9,052 nt of DNA, taken from Candidatus Mesolinea sp. UBA5823 (GTDB lineage Bacteria; Chloroflexota; Anaerolineae; Anaerolineales; Anaerolineaceae). The stretch is taken from contig DICP01000105.1 in assembly GCA_002417685.1 (NCBI GenBank), positions 5,767 through 14,818 on the forward strand. Direction: 5' to 3'. The notes beneath the pieces are model-generated. The model worked only from the letters and a program-made list of their open reading frames with translations, was not told the DNA's origin and did no database searches. Shown in pieces: positions 1 to 6,098 of the stretch. The stretch's first letter is position 1; every line of letters begins with the position of its first letter. Position numbers and translations under genes: made by a program.

Positions 1-128
1 GCATCACTAAGCAGGGTAACAGCCAATTTTTGCATCCCCCCATAAACAGCCCGGTTAGCGTACCCTAACTGTGCTTCTAATTTAAAGATTTTGGCATACT
101 TTTCAGCTAAAGCGTTCATAAGTGTCAT
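1..128 (-). CDS. recG: ATP-dependent DNA helicase RecG, N-terminal fragment (probable)
   Basis: Only the first 43 codons, beginning MTLMNALAEKYAKIFKLEAQ, lie in the window; the gene continues off the left edge. RecG remodels stalled replication forks and branched DNA. No helicase motif is inside the window. The call rests on the segment GYANRAVYGGMQKL (residues 23-36), which resembles the N-terminal extension I recall from Chloroflexota RecG proteins, and on position: recG follows the rpmB/asp23/fakA cluster in Firmicutes too. An in-frame TGA at 143-141 limits the start to ATG 128 or ATG 119. Neither has a good Shine-Dalgarno sequence. A TATGAT hexamer (minus strand, 145-140) lies just upstream with only a weak -35, so a near-leaderless transcript is possible. 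The gap 129-247 otherwise holds only the fakA terminator. Identity is tentative because so little of the protein is visible. Confidence 0.55.
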   Translation of the reverse strand, partial: MTLMNALAEKYAKIFKLEAQLGYANRAVYGGMQKLAVTLLSD

Positions 129-203
129 TTTCTGAGTTAATCATACCCGAATTAGGCACAAATGAACCATACTGAGAAGATAACCCAAACGACAGCCTGA
201 GAA

Positions 204-231
204 TCAAAAAAGCCAGCAAGTAAGCTGGCTA
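204..231 (-). terminator. Rho-independent terminator of the asp23-fakA operon
   Basis: On the minus strand a perfect 7-bp stem AGCCAGC/GCTGGCT with a 6-nt loop is followed directly by a run of six T. It begins about 17 nt after the fakA stop codon, so it should end that transcript before recG, which then needs its own promoter. Confidence 0.85.
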
Positions 232-247
232 TAAGCATGGGGTCATT

Positions 248-1930
248 TTATTCAATCGCGATAATTAATTGGTAATAGGGCTGTCCGCCTTCGTGTACTT
301 CGATATCAAGGTCAGGATATTTTTCCCGCACCTGATCAACCAGCTGATTAACTTGGTTTGGGGTCATTTCCTCACCATAGAAGAAAGTCAGCCGTTCGAA
401 AGCATCCAAATTTGCTTTTTCCAATAAACCGAAGAGCGCACCCTCAAGCGTATGGTTAGAATATACTAACTTTCCATCCAGCATTGCGATGACATTGCCT
501 TTTTCCACTTCCACATCGTCAATGGTAACGTCGCGGGTGGCTGTGGTTATTTCGCCAGTGTGCACTTCCTGGATAGCTTCTAACATTGCTTCTTCGTTCT
601 CTTCGAGTGTGCCATCGGGAATCAGGCGCAGCATGGCGGCAAAACCTTGCGGAGCGTTACGAGTCGGAATCACAACAATGTTTTTCACGCTTACCTTAGC
701 TGCATTTTGTGCTGCTAAGATGATGTTCTTGTTATTAGGCAAAATGATGATTTTATCAGTCGGCAAGTTCTCAAACGCAGCGACAATTTCCCTCACGCTG
801 GGGTTCATTGTTTGCCCGCCAGTAACAATGGCAGCTGCCCCCAAACTGGCAAAAATGCGCGAGATCCCGTCCCCAGGGGAGACTGCCACAACCGCGATTT
901 GTCCCAGGGTCACAGGAGCAAGCTTAATTGGTTCTTTCTCATCTTTACGAGATGTAACCTGATCCTGCAAGTTCTCCATTGCGACTTTTTTAATCGTGCC
1001 CAAACTTTCAGTGTACTCAATTGGCGTAAATCGTTTTTCCAGTGGAACGTGAATATGCATGCGATAAAGCCCATCGCCTTCGCCCACTTGGATACTCGTG
1101 CCAATTTCACTTAGCCCGCTATAATAATTTTCTAGTGAAAACTTGTCCGTAGGAGTGAAGTCGATCACTACTTCGTAGTCTTGGCCTTCTTCGATATTCT
1201 CTAAGGTGTTTTGCAGGTCCATCTCTGAAAGCGGCTTAGCTACAACAGTAGAAACGTCCAAAGGCTGCCCTTCGATGAAACGTAACATCCCCTCGAAAAT
1301 GTAATATAGTCCGGTTCCACCAGAATCGACAACACCGGCTTGTTTCAGGATAGGCAGTAACTCTGGGGTGCGGCGGACACTCTCATCACCGGCACGCACA
1401 ATTTCTGCCAAAATCTCGTGCAGAGGTGCACCTCGCTTGGCAGTTTCTTCGGCAGCCGCTGTCATGTCTTTAATCACTGTAAGAATTGTCCCTTCTACAG
1501 GGCGAACAACGCCTTTATATGCTGTGTTTCGCGCTTCTTGCATCGCTCGCACAAACAAAGCGCTATCCATTGTGTCATAATGATCGAGGGCACGGGCAAA
1601 ACCTCGCCAGATCTGGGAAAGGATAACCCCGGAATTCCCCCGTGCACCCATCAGAGCGCCTTGGGCAATAGCATGTGCCATTTCGCCGATATTCTCACTT
1701 TGGCGAATTTCCGCTTCCTTTATGGCAGCCTGCATAGTCAGGACCATATTCGTGCCTGTATCCCCATCTGGCACAGGGAAAACATTAAGGGAATTGACGT
1801 AAGGCTGATTCGCGGTTAAGCGCATCAAACCAGCTTCAAATAGCAGCATTAATCCTTTTCCATCTACAGGTGAGTCAACCAGCTTGTGGCGCTCAGCCTC
1901 GCTTAGCATAGCGCTTAGCTTTTCATTCAT
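248..1930 (-). CDS. fakA: Fatty acid kinase FakA (DAK/YloV family, DhaL domain plus FakA C-terminal region)
   Basis: FakA is the ATP-binding subunit of the two-part fatty acid kinase. It phosphorylates fatty acids held by a separate FakB (DegV-type) protein, feeding exogenous or recycled acids into phospholipid synthesis; no FakB gene is in this window. The protein is about 560 residues, normal for the family. The N-terminal DhaL domain (about 1-200) has the nucleotide and Mg-binding motif LNVFPVPDGDTGTNM (about 48-62), GARGNSGVILSQ (about 95-106), VEGTILTV (about 145-152) and LKQAGVVDSGGTGL (about 195-208). A middle domain and a DegV-like C-terminal half follow. I chose ATG 1930 over an in-frame TTG at 1948 because AGAGGA lies just before the ATG. 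The gene starts 23 bp after the asp23 stop and is presumably co-transcribed with it. There is no sign of damage. Confidence 0.95.
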   Translation of the reverse strand: MNEKLSAMLSEAERHKLVDSPVDGKGLMLLFEAGLMRLTANQPYVNSLNVFPVPDGDTGTNMVLTMQAAIKEAEIRQSENIGEMAHAIAQGALMGARGNSGVILSQIWRGFARALDHYDTMDSALFVRAMQEARNTAYKGVVRPVEGTILTVIKDMTAAAEETAKRGAPLHEILAEIVRAGDESVRRTPELLPILKQAGVVDSGGTGLYYIFEGMLRFIEGQPLDVSTVVAKPLSEMDLQNTLENIEEGQDYEVVIDFTPTDKFSLENYYSGLSEIGTSIQVGEGDGLYRMHIHVPLEKRFTPIEYTESLGTIKKVAMENLQDQVTSRKDEKEPIKLAPVTLGQIAVVAVSPGDGISRIFASLGAAAIVTGGQTMNPSVREIVAAFENLPTDKIIILPNNKNIILAAQNAAKVSVKNIVVIPTRNAPQGFAAMLRLIPDGTLEENEEAMLEAIQEVHTGEITTATRDVTIDDVEVEKGNVIAMLDGKLVYSNHTLEGALFGLLEKANLDAFERLTFFYGEEMTPNQVNQLVDQVREKYPDLDIEVHEGGQPYYQLIIAIE

Positions 1931-1953
1931 GAGTCCTCTATTATTCAATCAAT

Positions 1954-2310
1954 TTAGTCGGGATTGCTTATGCGCAGTCCGCGGACGTGAACATCCACGC
2001 GTGTGATTGGGATGCCCATAGTTTTTTCCACATTATATTTAACACTTTCAGCAACAGAATCGGCAACAGTCTTGATGCGCAAACCATACTCTATGATTAA
2101 ATTTAATTCGATGGTAATTCCTTCGCTATCTGAAGAAACCATGATGCCGTAATTGTTGTTACGATTAACAAACTGTCCTATGGCTTCGAGCATGTTGCTT
2201 GGCGCTAAACTGATAACACCATAGGATTGTAAAGCAGAGTGTCGAGCGACAGATTTGATCGCTTGGGGCAAAATATAAATTCGTCCTAAAGTATTCTGTT
2301 GGCTTGTCAT
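1954..2310 (-). CDS. Asp23/Gls24 (YloU-like) family envelope-stress protein
   Basis: This 118-residue protein belongs to the Asp23/Gls24 (DUF322) family: small proteins linked to cell-envelope homeostasis and usually found at the membrane in Gram-positive bacteria. Family signs include the opening LGRIYILPQAIKSVARHSAL (residues 8-27), the central YGVISLAPSN, a hydrophobic ITIELNLIIEYGLRIKTVAD stretch, and the closing VDVHVRGLRI, matching the family's usual VNVHVxGV ending. ATG 2310 is preceded by a purine-rich AAGAGAGAAAAG. The frame stays open further upstream, but that part lies antisense to rpmB and looks non-coding. The pairing asp23-fakA, divergent from rpmB, is the same as yloU-yloV in Bacillus. 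A functional link to fatty acid kinase is suggested by that conserved pairing, not shown here. Confidence 0.9.
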   Translation of the reverse strand: MTSQQNTLGRIYILPQAIKSVARHSALQSYGVISLAPSNMLEAIGQFVNRNNNYGIMVSSDSEGITIELNLIIEYGLRIKTVADSVAESVKYNVEKTMGIPITRVDVHVRGLRISNPD

Positions 2311-2338
2311 TTTCTTTTCTCTCTTCTTACAAAGTACC

Positions 2339-2367
2339 TTGATTCTATTAATTAGTTGTGATATTAT
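2339..2367 (+). promoter_or_regulatory. Candidate rpmB promoter overlapping the divergent asp23 promoter
   Basis: On the plus strand TTGATT (2339-2344) and TATTAT (2362-2367) are 17 bp apart. The -10 box almost coincides with that of the minus-strand promoter, so the two would compete for polymerase. A second option is TATACT at 2410-2415, nearer the gene but without a recognisable -35. The sequence alone does not decide between them. Confidence 0.45.
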
Positions 2368-2391
2368 AAGCCCTTGCCTGAGAGGTGCCAA
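2363..2391 (-). promoter_or_regulatory. Sigma-70-type promoter of asp23-fakA
   Basis: On the minus strand TTGGCA (2391-2386) and TATAAT (2368-2363) are separated by exactly 17 bp, which is close to consensus. Transcription would begin near 2356 and leave a leader of about 45 nt before the asp23 ATG at 2310. The -35 box lies inside an inverted repeat (2378-2399). Confidence 0.8.
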
Positions 2392-2399
2392 CCACTCAG
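2378..2399. promoter_or_regulatory. Inverted repeat over the asp23-fakA -35 box, candidate operator
   Basis: CTGAGAGGT and ACCACTCAG flank a 4-nt centre GCCA. Eight of nine positions pair; the only mismatch is A:A. The repeat covers the -35 hexamer of the minus-strand promoter, a position typical of a repressor site. If rpmB is transcribed from the promoter at 2339-2367, the same repeat would instead form a hairpin near the 5' end of its mRNA. No binding protein can be named. Confidence 0.45.
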
Positions 2400-2440
2400 A
2401 CCTCGAAATTATACTGCAACATGAATGAAAGGAAATCGAG

Positions 2441-2626
2441 ATGGCAAAATGCGAAAACTGTGGAAAAACTACCAACTTTGGGCATAATCGCAGCCACTCT
2501 CTTGTCGCCACCAGACGTGAATTTCGCCCCAATCTCCAACGGGTCACAGTTTACGAAAACGGCAAGAAGGTGAGCAAGCTGCTTTGCACACGTTGTATTA
2601 AGTCCTTGACGAAACAATACAAGTAA
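2441..2626 (+). CDS. rpmB: Large ribosomal subunit protein bL28
   Basis: This is a 61-residue basic ribosomal protein of the 50S subunit, a typical length for the family. It opens with MAKCENCGKTTNFGHNRSHS and continues with RREFRPNLQRVTV, the standard L28 core. Cysteine pairs C4/C7 (CENC) and C49/C52 (CTRC) identify the zinc-ribbon (C+) form rather than the cysteine-free form. GAAAGGA lies 8-9 nt before ATG 2441 and fits a strong ribosome binding site. The gene is monocistronic, divergent from asp23, and ends at a clear terminator. Confidence 0.97.
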   Translation: MAKCENCGKTTNFGHNRSHSLVATRREFRPNLQRVTVYENGKKVSKLLCTRCIKSLTKQYK

Positions 2627-2649
2627 TGTGTAGTGAATGGACTTTCGAT

Positions 2650-2676
2650 AAAAAGTCGCATCAATGCGACTTTTTT
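2650..2676 (+). terminator. Rho-independent terminator after rpmB
   Basis: AGTCGCA (2654-2660) pairs perfectly with TGCGACT (2665-2671) around a TCAA loop and is followed by a T run. The A run on the left side extends the stem and would let the element work in both directions. It begins 24 nt after the rpmB stop. Confidence 0.88.
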
Positions 2677-2714
2677 AGTTTGACATTTTTCAGAGCAATG
2701 GTAAGTTTATAAAA

Positions 2715-2744
2715 TTGATCAAAACTGTTGTTTTAGACTATAAG
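2715..2744 (+). promoter_or_regulatory. Candidate promoter of the membrane protein-methyltransferase pair
   Basis: TTGATC (2715-2720) and TATAAG (2739-2744) are separated by 18 bp. The predicted start near 2751 leaves a leader of about 37 nt before ATG 2788. A perfect TTGACA at 2680-2685, directly after the rpmB terminator, has no suitably spaced -10 box. Confidence 0.5.
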
Positions 2745-2787
2745 TATAGCTCGTTGAAAAGCTAACTAAAACCCGAAAGGAGGGTTT

Positions 2788-3003
2788 ATGTTTAATATTT
2801 TATTTAAGGTGCATTACTATCTCAACCCGGGCACTGGCAGCCTGATTGTGCAGTTACTAGCAGCTGGCGTATTGGGTGGCATCGGGATTTTGATTAAAGT
2901 ATTCTGGGCACGCATCAAGGCCTTTTTCAAGGGCGAAAAATACGTCCCGCCGCAGCCCGAAACGACCGACCCTGCATACGAGGAAGATAAGTCTGATGAA
3001 TAA
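2788..3003 (+). CDS. Small single-helix membrane protein, function unknown
   Basis: This 71-residue protein has three visible parts. A short N-terminal segment ends in YYLNPGTGS (residues 10-18). One membrane helix follows (about 19-40, LIVQLLAAGVLGGIGILIKVFW), then a basic stretch ARIKAFFKGEK and an acidic, proline-containing tail (about 52-71). The pattern 'YLxPGxGS, helix, W-R-I-K-x-FF' recalls small proteins I have seen beside methyltransferase or glycosyltransferase genes, but I can name no function. The ribosome binding site AAGGAGGG before ATG 2788 is nearly perfect, arguing that this is a real, well-translated gene. Its last 8 bp overlap the next gene, implying translational coupling and a shared role. 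Confidence 0.8.
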   Translation: MFNILFKVHYYLNPGTGSLIVQLLAAGVLGGIGILIKVFWARIKAFFKGEKYVPPQPETTDPAYEEDKSDE

Positions 3004-4378
3004 CCTTGAGCGGATTGGCGCCTCATTTCGCGATCCGAGCGGCTTTCTATTCAAACGTGATGGGGTCCTCTACCGACAAGTTAACTCATCCTATCGCAAA
3101 GCATACGACCATTTGATTTCCAGTGGTCTTTATGACGTCTTGACTGAGTCGCATAAGATGGTCGCTCACACGGAAACGAATGATCCCCCTGCTGAGCCGG
3201 ACTGCGCCTATAAGGTGATCCAGCCGGAGCTTATCCCGATGATCTCCTACCCTTATGAGTGGTCATTCTCGGAGATAAAAGACGCAGGGCTGCTCACCCT
3301 CGAAGTCGGACGCATGGCTCTACAGAAGAACATGATCTTGAAAGACGCCAGCGCCTACAATATCCAATTTCTAGACGGTAAACCAATATTAATTGATACG
3401 CTTTCCTTCGATATTTATCACGAGGGGCAGCTGTGGGATGGATACCGGCAATTTTGTCAGCACTTCCTAGCTCCTCTAGCTTTGGCTTCATTGGTAGATA
3501 TCCGCCTGATTCAATTGATGCGCGTTTACATCGACGGGATCCCGCTCGATTTAGCGAGTGAGCTGCTCCCCGGCAAGACGAAATTTGGTACTGGTGGTTT
3601 AAATATTCATATTCACATGCATGCCCGCGCTGAAAAACGTTACGCTCAAAGCGAAGCCCTGCCCACCGCTGGCGTGAAAATGGATAAAGCCTCCCTGCTC
3701 AGAATCTATGACTCTCTGGAAAAAACTATTCTTCCATTGAAATGGGAACCAGCCGGAACGGAATGGGGAAATTACTACAACATCACCAATTATTCTGATG
3801 ATTCGCTCAAGAAAAAGGGTGAAATCGTTGGAAAATTCATCGAGCAGATAGCTCCCAAGACCGCCTGGGACCTGGGAGCCAATAACGGCCTCTTCAGCCG
3901 GGAGGCTTCGCGCCGGGGTGTGATGACCGTTGCAAGCGACATCGACCCCGCAGCAGTCGAACAAAATTACCTCGCGATCAAACATACAGGCGAGAAAAAC
4001 TTGCTCCCGCTAGTCATAGACCTCACCAACCCAAGCTCAGCTCTTGGGTGGTCCAACGCCGAACGTGAATCTTTTGTTGCCCGCGGTCCTGTTGATCTGG
4101 TTCTTGCGTTAGCCCTGCTTCATCACCTAGCTATCTCAAATAACGTTCCCCTCGATTCAATCGCGAAACTCTTTTCCGAATTAGCAAACTGGGCGATTGT
4201 GGAATTCGTCCCGAAAAGCGATTCACAGGTGAAGCATTTATTGGCTACGCGCAAAGATATATTTGATCAATACACGGTAGAAGGCTTTGAAAAGGCTTTT
4301 TCAACCTACTTCACCTGTGAAAAGAAAGAACCAATTCCCAACAGTGAGCGTGTTTTGTACTTGTTTAAGAAAAAGTAG
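2996..4378 (+). CDS. Two-part protein: kinase-like N-terminal region and class I SAM-dependent methyltransferase (NoeA-like)
   Basis: The 460-residue protein ends in a class I methyltransferase domain (about 285-445). Motif I is WDLGANNGLFS (291-301), the acidic residues after the second strand are SDIDP (314-318), and LVLALALLHHL (368-378) is motif IV-like. The architecture resembles proteins annotated as NoeA-like nodulation methyltransferases; the substrate is unknown. The N-terminal region contains LKDASAYNIQF (115-125) followed by PILIDTLSF (130-138). This spacing resembles the catalytic loop (D..x..N) and metal-binding Asp of kinase-fold phosphotransferases, an inference from short motifs. 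A glycine-rich loop is not evident. The start ATG 2996 overlaps the preceding stop and has GAGGA upstream. The frame is intact and the gene ends at a strong terminator. The methyltransferase call is firm; the kinase-like part is not. Confidence 0.85.
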   Translation: MNNLERIGASFRDPSGFLFKRDGVLYRQVNSSYRKAYDHLISSGLYDVLTESHKMVAHTETNDPPAEPDCAYKVIQPELIPMISYPYEWSFSEIKDAGLLTLEVGRMALQKNMILKDASAYNIQFLDGKPILIDTLSFDIYHEGQLWDGYRQFCQHFLAPLALASLVDIRLIQLMRVYIDGIPLDLASELLPGKTKFGTGGLNIHIHMHARAEKRYAQSEALPTAGVKMDKASLLRIYDSLEKTILPLKWEPAGTEWGNYYNITNYSDDSLKKKGEIVGKFIEQIAPKTAWDLGANNGLFSREASRRGVMTVASDIDPAAVEQNYLAIKHTGEKNLLPLVIDLTNPSSALGWSNAERESFVARGPVDLVLALALLHHLAISNNVPLDSIAKLFSELANWAIVEFVPKSDSQVKHLLATRKDIFDQYTVEGFEKAFSTYFTCEKKEPIPNSERVLYLFKKK

Positions 4379-4405
4379 CGATTGAGTATAAACGCCAATC
4401 AAAAC

Positions 4406-4439
4406 AAAAAGTCTCACAGAATAATTGTGAGGCTTTTTC
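4406..4439. terminator. Bidirectional Rho-independent terminator after the methyltransferase gene
   Basis: AAAAAGTCTCACA pairs with TGTGAGGCTTTTT (one G.U pair) around a 7-nt loop. The A run on one side and T run on the other make it usable from both strands. It ends the methyltransferase transcript. Its left half also holds the stop codon of the old rpe tail read on the minus strand, as expected if rpe and the methyltransferase gene were once direct convergent neighbours. Confidence 0.85.
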
Positions 4440-4506
4440 TTAACGCGCCGATTCCCGCCCTAACCCCCTCAGGATAGCCAAAGATAGCAGTGCCGGCCAC
4501 TAAATC
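4414..4506 (-). pseudogene. Stranded 3' end of rpe (ribulose-phosphate 3-epimerase C-terminus remnant)
   Basis: Read on the minus strand from 4506, this encodes DLVAGTAIFGYPEGVRAGIG, then ALRKSLTIIL and a TGA at 4416-4414. The intact rpe downstream reads DFVAGTAIFGYPEGIRAGID and ALKEKLSLDKL. Across 66 aligned bases I count 58 identities. Of the 8 differences, 6 fall at third codon positions and 5 are silent, so the copies diverged while both were coding. The remnant tail has nearly the same length as the intact one. There is no start codon or N-terminal part, so it cannot make an epimerase. It is most simply the original rpe 3' end, displaced by an insertion. Confidence 0.85.
4441..4506. repeat. 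Direct repeat, left copy (rpe 3' segment)
   Basis: This 66-bp segment matches 5448-5513 in the same orientation with 58/66 identity and no gaps, at a constant offset of 1007 bp. The match stops sharply at the left and fades at the right. The two copies enclose the NUDIX gene and its AT-rich leader. Confidence 0.9.
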
Positions 4507-4798
4507 GGGGTAAGGCCAGATAGCAGTTTTAATCTAAAATCAGTCATTGGGGAGGGGAATCAAAGGGATGGAGATTACAATTCTGCTAGAACAACGTTAA
4601 GCAATAAGCGATTCAAAAGCGAATAACCAGAGCATTTTCAACACCCTATTTAATTATCCATAAAGGACGTAAGTTTCGCTTTTACGGCACCTAAAGAAGA
4701 GGTGCTAAAATTGAAACCAAAAAAACATGAATTCTTCATTAGAAAGTCCAATTGGATCATTTTTTAAACTTGAGTACTTATTAAATTAAGGAATAGAA
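4507..4798 (+). other. AT-rich non-coding leader upstream of the NUDIX gene
   Basis: I see no convincing gene in these 292 bases. Base composition is low in G+C (19 of 60 at 4681-4740), unlike rpe or fakA. Contents: an imperfect second copy of part of the rpe fragment (4509-4527, ending in AGATAGCAGT as at 4482-4491), and a hairpin GCACCT/AGGTGC with a 7-nt loop at 4687-4705 without a T run. A 20-codon frame at 4727-4789 ends 9 bp before the NUDIX start but has no ribosome binding site. TTGGAT at 4752-4757 could be a -35 box, but no good -10 lies at the right distance. The promoter of the NUDIX gene is therefore undetermined. Confidence 0.6.
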
Positions 4799-5365
4799 AT
4801 GGCTCAAAAATACTTGCGCGTTTGGAAAACATTATCTCGAAAAACCATTCTTGAACATGGTAAGTTTTTAACTGTTGAAGACCATGTGGTAGAACTCCCT
4901 AATGGAACCACCATATCAGACTGGGCATGGATAATAATACCCAATGCAGCAATTGTCCTTCCTGTTACCCCGGAAGGCAAGTTTCTTTGCTTTCGCCAAA
5001 CAAAATATGCTGTCCAAGGAACATCACTTGCTCCCGTTGGAGGCATGATTGAAGGAAATGAAGATCCATTTGAAGCGGCAAAACGGGAATTACGTGAAGA
5101 AATGGGCTGTGAAGCATCAAATTGGGTTAACTTAGGAAGCTATGTTTTGGATCCTAATCGGAGGTGTGCAACAATGCACCTATTTCTGGCTTTAGATGCA
5201 AAACAAGTGACCGAACCAGAAAGTGATGATCTCGAGGACCAGGAATTATTGGTGCTCAGCAAAGATGAGATCAAAAAATCATTGCGTGAAGGTGAGTTTA
5301 AAATAGTGGCATGGGCAGCCGTTGTCGCCTTGAGTTTGGATTATCTTGACGCATTAAAAGATTAA
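4799..5365 (+). CDS. NUDIX hydrolase, ADP-ribose pyrophosphatase-like
   Basis: This 188-residue protein would hydrolyse a nucleoside diphosphate linked to another moiety, with metal ions. The NUDIX box is complete at residues 82-104: G82, E88, R96-E97, E100-E101, G103, following the Gx5Ex7REUxEExGU pattern. A beta-rich N-terminal part precedes it (LEHGKFLTVEDHVVELPNGT), followed by DWAWIIIPNAAIVLPVTPEGKFLCFRQTKY, the layout of ADP-ribose pyrophosphatases of the NudF type. Substrate is inferred from resemblance only. ATG 4799 has AAGGA 6 nt upstream. Base composition differs sharply from its neighbours (23/60 G+C at 4801-4860 against 36/60 in rpe at 5521-5580), and the gene lies between direct repeats of the rpe 3' end. 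Both point to recent acquisition. It converges on rpe. Confidence 0.9.
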   Translation: MAQKYLRVWKTLSRKTILEHGKFLTVEDHVVELPNGTTISDWAWIIIPNAAIVLPVTPEGKFLCFRQTKYAVQGTSLAPVGGMIEGNEDPFEAAKRELREEMGCEASNWVNLGSYVLDPNRRCATMHLFLALDAKQVTEPESDDLEDQELLVLSKDEIKKSLREGEFKIVAWAAVVALSLDYLDALKD

Positions 5366-5386
5366 AATAAGGTTTACCTTAATTTT
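5364..5386. terminator. Weak bidirectional terminator between the NUDIX gene and rpe
   Basis: TAAGGTTTACCTTA (5368-5381) is a perfect inverted repeat with a short centre. It is flanked by AAAA on the left and AATTTT on the right, so each strand shows a small stem followed by a T-rich stretch. The stem is short and AT-rich, so termination may be inefficient. It lies between the two convergent stop codons. Confidence 0.4.
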
Positions 5387-5417
5387 CCTGTATTAAGTAT
5401 GCTCATTTGAGAGGGAT

Positions 5418-6089
5418 CTAAAGTTTATCGAGCGAGAGCTTCTCTTTTAAGGCGTCGATCCCCGCCCTAATCCCCTCAGGATAACCAAAGATAGCGGTGC
5501 CGGCTACAAAATCACGGGCGCCGGCGGCATATGCCGCTGCGATCGTGCTCGCTTCAATGCCACCATCTACTTGGATCACCGCCTCCGAGCCAATTTCATC
5601 CAGCAGTTTGCGCGTATCGCGGATCTTTTGTAACATCTCCGGGATAAACTCCTGACCGCCAAAGCCAGGGTTGACCGTCATGATAAGCACTTGATCAAAC
5701 ATCCCGTTCAAATAGCGTAAGCCCTCCACGGGTGTGGCAGGGTTGAAGGTGACCCCCGGTCGCACGCCTAAGGCACGGATGTGCTGCAGTGTACGGTGCA
5801 GGTGCGGGCATGTCTCATAATGCACGGTAATAATATCAGCGCCAGCTTCCGCAAAAGCCTCGAGATGCTTTTCGGGCTCGACGATCATCAAGTGCACATC
5901 CAAGGGAAGCTTGGTCGCACGCCTGCAAGCCCGCACGATATTGGGTCCAAAGGTGATATTGGGCACAAAGCGGCCGTCCATCACATCAATGTGGATCTTA
6001 TCCGCGCCCGCTTGTTCGCACTCGCGCAGCGACTGCTCCAAATGCAGCAGATCGGCTGAAAGTATGGAAGGTGAAATCAAAGTATCCAA
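5418..6089 (-). CDS. rpe: Ribulose-phosphate 3-epimerase
   Basis: Rpe interconverts D-ribulose 5-phosphate and D-xylulose 5-phosphate in the pentose phosphate pathway, using a metal-dependent TIM barrel in the cytoplasm. Numbered from the chosen start, the expected motifs are SPSILSADLLHLE (6-18), KIHIDVMDGRFVPNITFG (31-48, metal ligands H33 and D35), DVHLM (64-68, H66), MTVNPGFGGQ (137-146), QVDGG with catalytic D175, and the phosphate-binding GTAIFG (197-202). The length of 223 residues is normal. There is no ATG; I chose TTG 6089 because AGGAG lies 6 nt upstream, whereas TTG 6095 directly abuts that AGGAG. The gene begins 9 bp after the kinase stop, so the two form an operon. Its final 32 codons lie within or beyond a segment repeated at 4441-4506, suggesting that the present C-terminus came in with the NUDIX islet. 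Confidence 0.96.
   Translation of the reverse strand: MDTLISPSILSADLLHLEQSLRECEQAGADKIHIDVMDGRFVPNITFGPNIVRACRRATKLPLDVHLMIVEPEKHLEAFAEAGADIITVHYETCPHLHRTLQHIRALGVRPGVTFNPATPVEGLRYLNGMFDQVLIMTVNPGFGGQEFIPEMLQKIRDTRKLLDEIGSEAVIQVDGGIEASTIAAAYAAGARDFVAGTAIFGYPEGIRAGIDALKEKLSLDKL
5448..5513. repeat. Direct repeat, right copy (inside the 3' end of rpe)
   Basis: This segment encodes rpe residues 193-214 (D-F-V-A-G-T to D-A-L) and matches 4441-4506 with 58/66 identity. Left of it (5418-5447) the rpe tail no longer resembles the sequence beside the other copy, so the junction lies within the last dozen codons of the gene. Confidence 0.9.
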
Positions 6090-6098
6090 TGGCAACTC

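Noticed and set aside
2311..2547. In-frame upstream extension of asp23 by 79 codons
   Set aside because: It lies antisense to rpmB and over its promoter region, has no family similarity by eye, and ATG 2310 starts a protein of the normal family length.
3599..3985. Long antisense frame within the methyltransferase gene
   Set aside because: It mirrors a well-supported coding gene with intact motifs, and has no ribosome binding site or family resemblance.
4711..4767. An 18-codon TTG-start frame (MKPKKHEFF...) after AAGAGGTG
   Set aside because: The apparent ribosome binding site is inside a hairpin stem and the product is short and lysine-rich from A runs. The support is too weak.
4727..4789. 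A 20-codon frame just upstream of the NUDIX gene
   Set aside because: It has an ATG but no ribosome binding site and no recognisable features; it is expected by chance in AT-rich DNA.
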